Source: Xestospongia muta
Taxonomy: Eukaryota; Porifera; Demospongiae; Haplosclerida; Petrosiidae
Assembly: GCA_963693285.1 (NCBI GenBank)
Contig: OY848929.1
Span: forward strand, 2,110,501-2,174,500
Reading direction: 5' to 3'
DNA: 64,000 bases
In this document: piece after piece, positions 1-14,200 of the stretch
Numbering within the stretch: the first letter of the stretch is position 1
Layout of the letters: every line of letters begins with the position of its first letter
Program-made: the position numbers and the translations under genes
The notes under the pieces: generated by a model
Told to the model about the DNA's origin: nothing
Database searches by the model: none
The model's input: the letters and a program-made list of their open reading frames with translations, nothing else

Positions 1-146
1 AAAGTATAAAGATTTTATTCAGTAAAAATCGCTACACACTTTGTCATAGTTATAATAAAGCAGTCTACTGGTTGTATAATGCACAGTGTTATTACATTAT
101 ATATGTATATGTGAGTAATTTACTCTTTTATGCTCTTCATTAGTAG

Positions 147-3100
147 ATGTCAGTAATGAATCCTTGATCACCCTGGCAACAGAACCAACAACTAGTTTGG
201 TATGTACCTCAATATTGATTGTTTATATATATAAGATTTAATAATGAAAATCTACCCATCATTTTAATAATATAGACTTGTTTTTTCTTAGTACTGATAT
301 TGGGTTTTGGGTCCTTCTTTGAGTAATGTGATAACCTTGTATAAATATGACAACTCAATCTCACCTCTCTACCATTGATACTGATGAGAACTACAAAAGC
401 TGATAGCCCAGTATAAATTGTCATGTATTTGTGTCTAAAATGCTTCTAGTTTAGTTCCAATTATTTAACCTTTATGAGAACATTATGGTTGTTATGATTC
501 TGGTTTAGTAGGAAGAAAAAGAAATGATTTTACCAATTTTGAAATCTTGACTGTCTTAATGTGTAACTCAGAAATACTTATAAACACTGCAATGATTCTT
601 GTCTAGAGTTGTTTCTGCTAATACATTTCAATGGACATTGTTGACTGTCCCTACACAACATTGAAATTTAGCTATTTACTAAACTACTAATATCTATATT
701 TTTATATATAAAGCTAATCCAATAGCCATAATTATTAGCTAATTTTAATTATTAACTTTAAAAATTATTAGGTCATTACAATCATTCCCAGATTTAAGAT
801 AATAGTGCGTATATATGTTTTTTTGGTATATTGCCATTGTACAAAATTAGGACAAAGATTTAGATGACATTTCATAATTTGTATATGTTACTTTAGTTAT
901 TATCTATTATTGTATAACTACAGGATACCAAAACTCCTCTTCATTATGCTATTGAAAAAGATGACCAGTCTAGTGTTGAAGCATTACCTAATGAAGGAGC
1001 CAGAGTTGATTGTGTTGACAAAGTAAGTGACTACACTACAACATGTACATTTATTATAATTACAGGATAACAAAACTCCACTTCATTATGCTGCTGAGAG
1101 TTATAATGAGTTTAGTGTTGAAAAATTACTTGATAAAGGAGCCAATGTTGATTGTATTGACAAAGTAAGCGACTACATTACAACATGTACATTTATTATA
1201 ATTACAGGATAACAAAACTCCACTTCATTATGCTGCTGAGAGTGGTAGCTGGCCTAGTGTTGAAAAATTACTTGATAAAGGAGCCAGAGTTGATTGTGTT
1301 GACAAAGTAAGTGACTACATTACAACATGTACATTTATTATAACTACAGGATAACAAAACTCCACTTCATTATGCTGCTGAGAGTGGTAGATGGCCTAGT
1401 GTTGAAAAATTACTTGATAAAGGAGCCAGTGTTGATTGTATTGACAAAGTAAGCGACTACATTACAACATGTACATTTATTATAATTACAGGATAACAAA
1501 ACTCCGCTTCATTATGCTGCTGAGAGTCGTAACCAGCTTAGTGTTCAATTATTACTTGATAAAGAAGCCAGTGTTAATTGTATTGACAAAGTAAGTGATT
1601 ACATTATAACATGTACATTTATTATAATTACAGGATAACAAAACTCCACTTCATTATGCTGCTGAGAGTGGTAGGTGGCCTAGTGTTGAAAAATTACTTG
1701 ATAAAGGAGCCAGTGTTGATTGTATCGACAAAGTAAGTGACTACATTACAACATGTACATTTATTATAATTACAGGATAACAAAACTCCACTTCATTATG
1801 CTGCTGAGAGTGGTAGGTGGCCTAGTGTTGAAAAATTACTTAATAAAGGAGCCAGTGTTGATTGTATCGACAAGGTAAGTGACTACATTACAACATGTAC
1901 ATTTATTGGGTATGCAGTATCGAGTTCCTATGTTGGGATGGTCCAGATTGTCCATTGTAATGTATTGGCAGAAACCACTAAATATCTTTGTCATGACATA
2001 TCAAAATCTCTCAATACTTGTTAGGATTTTTTTGTAATAATGTCTACAATAACAGATTTACAGGTTAAGGCAATGTGTCTAAGAGCCACAGTTAAAATTA
2101 GCCATATTCATTTTCTTTTTCTTTTGTAGCCAACAAAATATTACTAAGTAACCAAAAAAACATTTGCCAAAATTTTGTCATAATTAACACAATTTTTAAA
2201 CAAACTGTGTGCTTCATATCTTATTTATTAAGCACTTTAAAAACAAAAATAGTGATTTTAACAGTCATTATTAAACTATTTCTCTGATATATGTTAATTT
2301 GATATGATGTCATTGATAGCCACTACTAATAGCCACTGCCTTTGAAATATTAGCTTTAACTAACAAAGGAATGCTTACCTTTTTACTTGCAGTAGAAGAA
2401 ATGGACTTTCTTATTCTGGGAAATTTAATATGATTCAACAATGCTGATATAGCTTTTTAAGTAACTTCACAGTGGTGAATACTGAAGTTCACTATGACAT
2501 GCTTAGAGCTTATTCATCATGTACAATAACTTAGAATAGCTACAGTTGGTTTAATGGTAGCTACTCCAGGTCACTATAGTATACACTTTTGTGGTATTCT
2601 GCTAGAGTGCTACACCTTTGTTAGCCCCACCTCCTACTTTGATGTTTAGTTGAGCGTCATACCAATTAGCCAACTTGGCTTGGTAGCAATAGTTGTTACT
2701 TCTAAACAGAGGATTATATTACAAATGAATGATGTTTGAGTTCATGGAAAGCTTTTACTTAGTGTTAGACTCGATGATGATAATTGAATCTCTAAAAAAG
2801 TCTCATGAAGCACCAGCCCCTTTGGTTAGAGAGAAAGGCCTTGTAAGAACTATCACTGAAATTTACCATCAGTCCATTCAGTATTTTATCAAGTTTTTTG
2901 TTTGTTTCATACTTTCAGGAGCATTGTCTTCATATAAAAAAGAACTGTGTAAATTTTGATATTGCTGACTTATTTATTACTAATCATTTTAAATTTTCAC
3001 AATGTTTGTTATAATAAATTCATTGTTTAAATTTACTGATTAGTAGAAAATAGAAACATAATGCAGTAATTCTGTTGTTCAAACATTTATTGATAAAGGA

Positions 3101-4255
3101 AACAATGTTTACAAAGTATTTAATAGCTGTAATTGTTATTATCAAATATAATCATAATTATTTAAAATTAATTATAACTTAAGGGTGGCGCAATTCTTTT
3201 TAATGGTCTATAAATCTATGTCCATTATAGTCTAGTAATTTCTTGCTGTCAAGTTTTAGTACTAATATCTTTCATGTTTTGAAATGTTCGTTATTATTAT
3301 TTTACACTATGTGTTATATGTTGTATTATGTCCTCTATTTTATTACTGAATATTTCTATTTAGAGAGGGAGGACTGCTCTTCATTATGCTGCTGAGACAA
3401 GTGCTGATGTCATCAGAACACTGTTGGACAAAGGATGTGATCCTAACATTAAAGATGAGGTAAATATCATTATAATATCTTTATGACATCTTTAATCTTA
3501 TAACATAGGATGGTAACACTGCTTTTCATTTGGTTTTTCAACCTCATGATCATCTCGGTCACCACATGTATGACATGTGCAGTTATAATACAATTGTTGA
3601 GTTATTAGTAAAAGGTGGTGCAGATCCTAACATCAGGAACAAGGTGGGTACTGTAGACAGGAAGAGTTAATAATAATCTTTGATGATTTTCAGCAGCCAA
3701 ATTGTCAAGTTCTCTTTAATTTTTATAATCATACCTTATTATATTAAGTTAATCTGAAATTCTGAATTGTTACTAAAAATGATGAAGATTGTCATGTCAC
3801 TGGTACATATCTAATGCTATAGCTACACAGTCTTTTATAATAGAATAAAATCATTATGGTTGTATGTATACATGTGATTACAGACCAAATATTTTACAAA
3901 TATTCTATTACATAACTAGCATACTTGTAATCTTCATTGTGTGTTACATCAATAAATCATTAAAGTCTTTATTAATAGAATGATGAGACACCTAAAGATT
4001 TGGTATACAGAGGACATCTCTGGTTTTTAAAAGAAGAACAAACAAAACACATTCTATCACTTTTTGAAACATATCCACATTTTACAGTAAGTATTATATC
4101 TCTTGAATTATTTAAATAGTACAATGTTATATGTTGTGTTATGTCCTCTGTTTTATTACTGGGTAACTAGCATACTTGGAGTTTCCACATGTATGAGTGT
4201 ATATTCTGTAGTTAGGTTATTAATGTTTTTATTAACAAAGAAGTCAGACAGCTAA
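147..4255 (+). CDS. Ankyrin-repeat protein, gene 1 (5' partial)
   Basis: 3' part of a gene of the Death-domain/ankyrin family; the first exons lie left of the window. Model: 147-199 (linker matching gene 2 at 28621-28676), then 924-1022, 1066-1164, 1208-1306, 1350-1448, 1492-1590, 1634-1732, 1776-1874, 3364-3459, 3509-3643, 3979-4086, 4241-4255. Each 99-nt exon is one 33-residue ankyrin repeat with the TPLHYA core, and all are phase 0. Introns between repeats 1-7 are 43 bp. Later repeats (RTALHYA..., then a long NTAFHL repeat) match gene 2 exon for exon. The final acceptor differs from gene 2: the AG used there is AA here, so the next AG gives a shorter end after about four residues. Ankyrin repeats bind proteins; the partner is unknown. 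Exon calls are firm, the end less so. Confidence 0.75.
924..1874 (+). repeat. Tandem array of seven exon-plus-intron units, 142 bp each
   Basis: Exon starts at 924, 1066, 1208, 1350, 1492, 1634 and 1776 are exactly 142 bp apart (99-nt ankyrin exon + 43-bp intron beginning GTAAGTGACTACA and ending TATAATTACAG). The introns are nearly as similar as the exons, which points to recent unequal crossing-over or conversion rather than selection on protein alone. The same unit occurs twice in gene 2 (29376 and 29518). Confidence 0.9.
1875..3363 (+). other. Long intron of gene 1
   Basis: Starts with the same text as the 43-bp introns for about 37 bases, then diverges. The sequence at 1900-2000 recurs near 24070 and 44530, marking an old shared insertion or array end. 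A short open frame at 2729-2959 has no recognisable domain. The counterpart in gene 2 is arranged differently. Confidence 0.5.
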
Positions 4256-4480
4256 AGATTTGGTAATTAAGGGGCATTATTTCCTGTCTGAAATGAGAAA
4301 ACAATATCATATCTTGGTACATATTCAAATATTATTGCAAGTGTTATAAAATATGTCATGTGATTTGTATATTGTAAACATATAAACATCGCTAAAATTT
4401 ACAAAGCCAGTGACTTCACAAATTATATTACTTTGAAATTATTATTATTCTTATTATTCTTATTATTATTATTGTTGTTG

Positions 4481-4529
<49 letters not shown>

Positions 4530-6075
4530 GATATATCCATTATAGGCTAAGAAAAAAATATCTTGAGAACCAAAGGTCATGTCAGATGTCTTGTCCAAAT
4601 TATCATCTTTAAAGCCAGTACATGTATGTAATAGATATAGAGACTGTTACTTGATTATTACATTATAAATATCTCCAGTTCACTCATCATTGGAAAGTAA
4701 ACAGAAGTCAATGATGTATACTAGTAGACAAGGTAATATTAGTAGATTAGATATAGTACTTGGTATACTGTATATTATCCTGTACCAATAAATGTGAACT
4801 GTTTACCTGTAATGATGGTCTTATTTAATTACAAAGCATATATAGGTTATTATGGGGGATTAAAACTATGTTAAGCCTAAGTGATTAAAATAGTTTTTTA
4901 ATCCCAATAAAGAGGTGTATAACTATTAAAACGATATTCATAGCTTTGTTTTACTGAGTCATCAATCATATCATAGCTGAGTTGTTAATCTTTTTGTCAA
5001 AGCGTATTAGTGGTTGCATTGTTGTTAGTGTGAATGTTCTCATGTCACCTTTGCATACTATTTTAATCTCTCATTAAACACTCAAACATCAAAAAACCAT
5101 ATGGTTTAAGGTGTATTTAATTTGTATTATTTAAATTCACTTTTGTTAGTTTATATTAATTTTTGTTAAATTTTTGTTACAGATGTTTTTGATGAATATA
5201 TCAGTAAAGAACAAGACACATATTAATACTATAAACAATAATACATGTTTACTAACACACTACTGGTCTCCTAATACATTTTAATAATAGACTGTGTATT
5301 AATAGTTTTTCAATTACTATTTGGTTGTTCTTATTATAAGTTTTATATGACATAACAAATACTACTTGTGTATATGTAACAGATTGTGAATTGATAGTCC
5401 AAAGACTTATTACAAATGTCATCTGATTGTAGTACTGACCCTGCCTTTCCATCATCAGTTCACTTCATTTAATGTGAACTGTTGTCATTTTAGCTAAAAA
5501 TATATTGATGAGCAGTTGCAATTAATAATTCATCCTGAGCAAACACTAAAATGAACATGTAAAGTTCATTGCTACAAGAGATCCACCAATTTACAACTGA
5601 ACTAACTAAATGACTACCAAAGAAATGAGTCAGTCTTCATCATCATTAAAACCTCAACCAAAAAATTCTAAAGGCCAACAAAATTTTCCTCTATGATAGA
5701 TGACAATAAGGTATTTTTGTCTTAATTTCAACAGATGTAAAATGACTTTTAATCGAAACAACTTTGTGGTTTTGTCATTTTTACTTGCTGTTGTTGGAAT
5801 TATTAACTAAACTATAAATAGTTAACTAGTAGTAATGCATTTTATTATAACTTGTGAGGTGGTGTATCTTTTCAATAAAGACTGCTCTTAGCTGGAGGAA
5901 CAAGCCACTTAATTTCATGAGTCTTTCATTAATGACTGTTCCTAGCCAGAGGAAAATACTTAATTTCATGATGAGTGTGGTCTTTCATAATTATTATATG
6001 ACATTTTAATGAATAATAAACAGTAATAAAATACAATACACATGATACTGTGCTCAGTTAGGATTACTAAGAGCT
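4256..6075. other. 3' flank of gene 1 and intergenic stretch
   Basis: The part 4256-5460 matches the flank of gene 2 (34547-35280), including a possible untranslated exon after an acceptor near 5181 (gene 2: near 34979). A compound ATT/GTT microsatellite lies at about 4437-4530. No convincing coding region was seen between 5460 and 6075. Confidence 0.5.
4437..4530. repeat. ATT/GTT trinucleotide microsatellite
   Basis: Run of ATT units interrupted by CTT and GTT triplets, low complexity, in the 3' flank of gene 1. Confidence 0.9.
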
Positions 6076-7540
6076 GTGATGGACTCAAGTCTTCCCTCAG
6101 GATTAACAAATCTAGGAAACACTTGCTTTGTAAATGCAACTCTTCAGACAATCATTCATATTCCATTCCTACAAGAATATATAAATAAACATGAAGAATG
6201 CGGTAAGAATTGTTATTGTCAATATCATAATGATATAAATATACTCTTATTTACATTATGCTACATATGCTTGATAAAAAGATTGAAGTAAGAATACATA
6301 TGTACATAAAATGTATATTTAACATAATAAAGTTGAATGTCTAAAACATGGACTGCCCATGTCTTCTGAAAGTAACCAATCAAATCTACAAGTCACTGTG
6401 TAGGTATGACATAAACAGTACTATTAATGACATTGCACATATAATGCAGGGAGTAACATAGAAGATGCAATCAAAAATTCATTCAAAGAGTTATGTTATC
6501 TGAAAAAGAAGGACTGATATATCTGAGGTGATTAATGCATTTCAACTATAGTCCAATATAATTAGTCCATTAACAAACAATATATTGATGTGACAAACAC
6601 ACTCAAACAACAATAAAAGAAGATCTGTATTCGTTGCCATCGATTTTGATACTTCAATTATGAAGGTATACTTTTCTCATTGTTTGACTATAAATATATG
6701 AAAGAACAAATTACATATATAGATTCTTTTGGAAGAATGGCCAAGCACAAAAATATACATCACTAGTACCTTTTTCTGAAGAATTACATCTTTGTGATGC
6801 ACAAGTAGTTAAAACAAATAACAAGTTATCATAACATGTACAATTTAAGGAGCTACAATTATGTTGTACTTGGTGGTAATGATAAAGCAATAGGACCATC
6901 TTCTACATCTTTCCTACATTTTCAATAACAAAAGGTAGTACAAGATGGATGTCACCTTGGTAGGCTATACAAGTGATGATAATAAATATAATTATTTTAA
7001 GGTGTACCACATGGATCTTGATGAGATCTTACAAAAGCAGGCTTATATGCTGATATACCAAAAGTAAGGTAGCCTGAATAGATAGTGAAACCACCTTCCA
7101 ACCCAAGCACTTAAATGCCACATAATTTCAACCACATTAACCTAGTTTACACATATTATACACCATATTAGTTCTTGTGGTTTTTAGAGTTCACTGACAG
7201 TCTCCTGAAATTATTAAAGTTCAAAACAGTCTTAGGGGAATATACCACAATAGCTGCCATGAAAGAAGATATACAGAGAGATATGGATCATCTATATTCC
7301 TTATTAGATCAATGTACAGATGAAGATATCCTGCAACAAATAAGAAAGAATATAAGAGCAATGTTAAATCTTGTTGAAGTCAATATAATAGAAGCATCAT
7401 CTAGATTTAACAGGCTATCAAATGAACCAGCAAACAAAGCACTATCTTCGCAAAAACCATTCTTCTCAACTCAAAAACATTGCAAAACTCCATCAACAAA
7501 AATCGCCAAACCAACCAACAAACAAAAACATGAGCTATAA
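6076..7540 (+). pseudogene. Decayed ubiquitin-specific protease (USP) fragment
   Basis: The first segment (6076 to about 6201) encodes the USP cysteine box: GLTNLGNTCFVNATLQ, with the catalytic Cys in NTCF, then a plausible donor after HEEC. Downstream pieces can still be read: about 6451-6500 (a helix starting GSNIEDAIKNSFKEL) and about 6610-6655 (LYSLPSILIL, like the lP.iLi.hLkRF strand of USPs). They are separated by stops and shifts. A 121-residue frame at 7175-7540 (ends STQKHCKTP...KIAKPTN) may be the tail of the same protein; similar tails occur in transposon-borne genes, but this is a guess. The His box is not identifiable. A normal USP core is about 300 or more residues. Confidence 0.6.
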
Positions 7541-8291
7541 CAGTCACTTCTATTAAAACTCCAATCACTCAGTTTACCTAAGTCAGCTATATATAGGTAA
7601 GAAGTAGTAACTTACATAGTTTATTTTAAATAAACACTGTATACACACATATTTTAGATGTGATAATGAGATTAAAACTGTAAACAATGAAAAGCTGTTG
7701 CATGTGTAATTATGCACAAAAATTAATTTGAGGGTAATAGTTGATATTACAGTGGTGACATGAACAATGAATTTGTTATTACACTATATATAATTCTTGT
7801 GCTATAGAAATTCTAGCCATGACTGTCAGTCAAAGAAGTATCAAAACTTGTCTCAACAAGGACAACTAATTACAACAAATGGTCTTTTAATGTTATTACC
7901 AAATGAAATCTTTGGCAACACCATTAATGATGTGAAGCATTATTTCACTGATCATGTCTGGTATGAATTACTACAGAGAGGTATATCAAAATATGTAATG
8001 TAAAGAATTATTTTACTTGTTTTTGATATAGTAAATAAAAAGAAATATGAATGGCCCTGTAAATTATGCAATAATGTTTCTACAACAATGAATACAATAG
8101 AATGTGGTAGGTTTATTAAGCCAAAGAATGTATAAATTAAACATATTTTGTCTTTTAATAATCTTTGATCCAACATATTATTTCATTACCCCATTATTAT
8201 AATGACTGTAGTGTCACGTGATCGACCAAAATATTCAAATGAATATTAAGTGTCTTCCTGTGACTATAGCTGCTTTAGTATTAACGCAAAT
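7541..8291. other. Intergenic stretch upstream of the Death-domain PARP-like gene
   Basis: Contains a 68-residue open frame (7797-8003) of no recognised family, perhaps more remnant of the preceding pseudogene. The promoter of the next gene should lie here. A short palindrome, ATATTCAAATGAATAT, lies about 50 bp before the start codon. No TATA element can be told from the AT-rich background. Confidence 0.35.
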
Positions 8292-11200
8292 ATGTCTGAC
8301 GACGAGTATCTCGAGCAATTGTTGGATGAAGTACCTCAACTCCATGAAGTGTGCAACTATGTTAGAACTGCTCATTGGTACGAGTTAGGTATACAATTAC
8401 AACTGAATACTGTGGAGTTAGATAGTATAAATGAATCTGCTGTGACTGACAAACTATCTCGTATGTACGACGTGTGGCTCAATAAGAGAGCTGATGCTGC
8501 TACAAGAAGATCATTGTTAACGGCTTTACAAACTGATCATGTTGGACAGAAGAGGATTGCAGTCGAGTATAAAGAGAAATTGATGACTATGGTTAGTGTA
8601 TTCAATACAGGATTATTGTAGAGTCAACAACACCACATTAATACATAACAAATTTAAAAGTATGAAATATAATAGAGACCCAGTGTAGGAATGTTATACT
8701 TTATTGTGAAGTTAATGCATTTAGGTTCAAATGCTTATGTCGAGTTAAAGTTTAGAGTTTAGGGTATAGTAGGACAGTGTTTGTTAATATTAATTAATTA
8801 TAGCGCATTACCAGATCATATAATAACTGCCTTGAGTATCTATTTATATATATCATACATGTTATCATTTCAGGCAACAGAGATGAAGGAAAAAGCTCAA
8901 CTAACTACAGGTGAGTCAAGAAACTTAAATATACCAGTGAAACTGAAAAACAAGTACCATATTATGTATTGTGACTTGGATAGTTACCAAGATATATATT
9001 GAATAAAGAAAGTGGCCTAATGACAGAAATGTAAAATCCAAATATATCTATTATTTTGAAGTATTTAGGTTCTTATCTCAATGAAAACACAAATTTAGAG
9101 ACAACTTATAAAGAGGGTAGTATGTGAATTTACTGAACTATATCTTGTATATACTGATTTAGAGTAAATATGGATTTATGAACACTCATTACTCACATTC
9201 CATCACTTCCATTTATAGCCTTATTACACATTCATTAAACAATAATAATAATTTTCCCTATTACATATTCAGGATATGTTGTAATGGTAGTATACATACT
9301 TTCAATTTCCTCCTCTAAGGTAGAATTAATACTACTTATATTATTGTTGATAGTTATAATCATTAAGTTTCATGATAAATTAAAGTTCATAGATACCAGC
9401 AGTCTTAATATTTACCACTTTGCTTTCTCTTTTGTTGTTATATTTCTCTTTTCTTATTATTACACATCCTATCCTCTATAGCAAATTCAGCATCACATTT
9501 ACGTTAATATATCTATTAGGTGTTTACTCATTATAATGATGAATGATTTCATAGTGACAAACCACAAATGAGTATAATTTACTCAGAGTTTATTCTGCAC
9601 CTGTCTAACAGACTCTGAGTTTTGATAATTACATTTTGTTAAGGGATAAGAGGTTCGGTTGACTGTTTCTTTTCTCTCTTATAGATCTTCCAAATTTGGA
9701 TGACAAAGTGATTCCCAAAGAAGATCAATCTTTGAAATCTCTCTTAGCTCCAGAGGCCATTTCTGTAAATGTAAAAGATAACGAGAATAATGGACCAGTC
9801 TATCATGAAGCTCACGCTCTGAAGATTACTGGAATACAACTTAATGAATCATTGGCTGAGAATGCTTTAAAATTTCGTTTTAATAAAGAACCTTATCATT
9901 TACAAGTTGATCGTTGTGTTGTCGAAGGAGATACTGCCTATTTGACATTTACAAGTGAACAAGGTTAGTTGACTGAGTTAGACTTAGTGTACTCAACATG
10001 TTTTTGTATTTACATCATATAGGAGTGTCTGATGTAATGGCTCAACCACCAATAAATCTTTTGGGATGTCCTATTGAATGTACATTAGTACGAATAGCTG
10101 ATGTATCTGCCTTCCAACCTTCTCCTAGTATGCCTCAAGTTCTTCATATTAAGAATATTCCTGAAGAATCACCAAACCTTTTAAACCATTCTCTACAAAG
10201 ACAATTAATACTAGCTGGACATACTATAACTACATGTATTATAGAAGGAAACGAAGCATATGTCAAATTTCAAGACCAAAATTGTAAGGAGATAATTTAG
10301 TTTTGTAATTAGATTTGCCAACACTATATTTTATATTACTGTAAAACTGGAAATGTTTGCTGTCAGCTAATTAAATTTTAGTTGTTACTCTATAACCAGA
10401 AATTGCTGGTATAAATTAAATTCATAATTCTCAAACCAGAATATTAAAATAACATGAGTATTTAACATCTGATAATATATGTACCTAGATATTTCCAGAT
10501 TTACAGTATATAGCACAGGTAGTGTTCAATTAAACTATACATTAATAAGTCCTTAAGTATTTAGTGGAATTAAAATCCTACCTCCAAATCAGAGGGGCTG
10601 ACCAGGATGTGGGTGTGGTTTAATTATATTGTGTGTGTGTGTGTGTGGCTATTTGTAATTACCATGTAATTTAAAATTTTCCCTATGCTATATATATATA
10701 TAAAGGATCTAACATATTGCTCATAATCTTGGTTTGTTTCTTACCATATTTTAATTATGACATTACTAACTATCTGTAAAGGGTCAAGTTTTTTGATAAG
10801 CTAATCAAGCCAGCAACTAATGCAGATGTTGCGTAATCAGCTTCGTTAGTATTATATTTTTTACAAGATTTTCTCTCACTGTAGCTATACCTCAGTTGTT
10901 AGCTAACCCTCCAGACAACAGTACTATTTTGGGTCATCCAGTTATCTATAGCAGTCTGGATGAAGATGAAATGCCAGTATTACTCAATAGTGATGATGAT
11001 GATGACACTTCTGTAGTAGTAGTAGATGGATTACCATCAAATTTCCCTGGTCTTGAAGAAGCTTTCCCAGTATTCTTGAAAAATGCATCAAAGACACAGT
11101 CTAACTTTTCTTGTGAAATAAAAGATGGAAAAGCTTACATCAAGTATGATGATCCAACAGGTAAGGAGAATATTATGTTGAGTTACATGTAGAATAAGTA

Positions 11201-14200
11201 TCAGCATAAAGGCCTTGCTGTAATAATGTCCTTTGCTATCTCTGAAGTATAATGATGTGTTAAATGATTTATATTCTTAGCATGTTCACAATACTATTAT
11301 ACTCTGTTTGTGTTGAGAATGACTGCAGTTTAGTGGAATTTCAATTATGATGTCATCAACCTAATGTGGGTGTGGTGTTGTAGTTGCAAAGTTTTTGTGA
11401 GTCATATTAAAGCTTTTCATATTTGAACGTTTCTGCTGAAACAAGAATAAGTGTCCATTAATAAAATGCAAATTTTGTATAATTTCAGTCATTGTAAGAA
11501 CACCATTCACTTTATATAGGATTTCTAGTTTGTGGCTTTCCTAAATAGTTAGCACTCTTATTTTTGGATAAAATTTGTGGACTCCTTTAGTAGCAAAAAC
11601 TAAGTGACTTACTGCATGCAATAAGGATCTGAATCTCCATTAGAACTACATACAATATAATTTAGCTACTGTAGAAATGTTCTTGAGTTTTGTAGTTATC
11701 TGAAATTTTTACTTTAGATGTGAAGAAAATTGCTGAAAATCCTCCAGATGTGCCATTCATTGGTAACCAACTCACATATAAGACAATGACTGAACCTGTT
11801 ACTGGATCATATGTACACCCAAAATTAAAATATCATCGTGCATCAAGTCCTACAGTTTTGTCTAGTATGAACAACTCATCAGTCAAATTTCAAAGTTTAA
11901 AGAAAAACCTACCTCCTCCAGGTAAGTAATAACATATAATACATGTACATGTATGTGTACATAACTAGGAATTCTATTTATCACTCAAGGCATTCTCTAA
12001 GAATTGCTGTGAATAAAGTCACTATTGATATGTAATTAATTTCAGTTCACCATTTCCTTCAGCAAAAAGGATGAATGTTTTCATAGTGACAAACCACTAG
12101 TGTTTATATAATATATTCAGGGTTGAAATATATAGTTGCACCTGTCTAACAGACTGAGCTGTGATAACTGTATGTTTTATGGGATAAGAGGCTTGCTTCA
12201 CTGCTTCTTTCTCTCTTATAGACCTTCCAAGCTTGGATGACAGAGTGATTCCTAAAGAAGATCACTCTTTGGAACCTCTCTTGGCTCCAGAAGACATTTC
12301 TTTAAGTGTAAAATATAATGAGAAGCTTGGGCCAGTCTATCATGAAGCTCATGCTCTGAAGATTACTGGAATACAACTTGATGAATCATTGGCTGAAAAT
12401 GCTCTAAAATATCGTTTTGGTGAAGACCCTTATCATTTACAAGTTGATCGTTGTGTTGTTGAAGGAGACACTGCCTATTTGACATTTACAACTGAACAAG
12501 GTTAGTTGATTAGATTGGACTTAGTGTATTCACATTCATCCTGTTGTCATGTCATATAGGAGTGTTTGATGTAATGGCTCAGCCACCGATATTTCTCTTG
12601 GGATGTCCTATTGAATGTACATTAGTACAAATAGCTGATGTATCTGCCTTCCAACCTCCTCCTAGTATGCCTCAAGTTCTTCATATTAAGAATATGCCTG
12701 ATGAATCACCAAATCTTTTAGAGCATTCTCTACAAAGACAATTAATACTAGCTGGACATACTATAACTACATGTATTATAGAAGGAAATGAAGCATATGT
12801 GAAATTTCAAGACCAAAAATGTAAGGACATAAATTTAGTTTTGTAATTTTACTACTGTAAAACTGGGAATGTTTGCTGTCAGCTAATTAAATTTTAGTTG
12901 TTACTCTATAACCAGAAATTGTTGGTATAAATTCATAATTCTCAAACCACAATATTAAAAAAATGTAAGTATTTGACATCTGATAATACCTAGATATTTC
13001 CAGGTTTACAGTATATACCACAGGTAGTGTTCAATTAAACTATACATTAATAACTCCTTTTAATGTTTAAGTATTTAATGGAATTAAAATCCCACATCTG
13101 AGTGAGAACTCACAATCAATAATCAGGCCCAAAATTAGAGTGGCTAAGCCAGGATGTGGATGTGGCTTAATGAGGTGGGCATGGTCAAGCAAACTAGGTG
13201 TGGTTTAATAATAGTGTTTGTGGCTATTTGGAATATACATCAATATCTGTTAACATAAATGTTAACTGTCAGTATAAACATAGCACATAGTCAGATATTA
13301 TAGAATGGCTGAAGCATGTATGTTAGCTACATGTAATTCAGTGTAGTAATGTAATATAAATATATGTACTAATATGAACGTCAAAGTTGAACTTTGTCCA
13401 AACAGTGGTTAGGACTGGCCTGACCAGTCACTATGGGACTGACAGTACATGCATTCTCTTTCACATATATATATGTGGAAGAGAATGCATTTTTATGATT
13501 ATAGAGTAACATGTAGAGTATAATAGCAATGTAAAATTATGTTTGTTTGTTATAGCTGCTAATGTGTCCATACAGGAGACTTCTGAAATTACATCAATTT
13601 TCTATCAAATTGACATGTTTTTACCATGTAATTTGAAATATTCCCTATGCTACATATAAAGAACTTACCATATTGTTCATAATATTGGTTTGTTTCTTAC
13701 CATATTTTAATTATGACATAACTATCTGTAAGGGTCAAGTTTGCCAAGAATGCTATTCATATCATTCTGATAAGCTAATGCAAGTGTTCCTCAATCAGTT
13801 TCATTAGTATTTTATTTAGTTTATTATTTTTTCTCTCACTGTAGCTATACCTCAGTTGTTAGCTAGCCCTCCAGACAACAGTACTATTTTGGGTCATCCA
13901 GTTATCTATAGCAGTCTGGATGAAGATCAGATGCCACTATTACTCAATGGTCATGATGATGATGATTATAATATATTAGTGGTAGATGGACTACCATCAG
14001 GTTTCCCTGGTCTTGAAGAAGCTTTCCCTGTATTCTTGAAAAATGCATCAAAGATACAATCTAACTTTACTTGTGAAATAAAAGATGGAAAAGCTTACAT
14101 CAAGTTTGATGATCCAACAGGTAAGGAGAATATTATGTTGAGTTACATGTAGTTTATGTAGTAGCAAAAACTAGGTGTCTTACTGCATGCATAAGGATCT

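Noticed and set aside
9284..9481. 65-codon hydrophobic frame that could be a membrane protein
   Set aside because: It lies within the intron before exon 3 of the PARP-like gene, and AT-rich DNA easily yields Ile/Leu/Phe runs.
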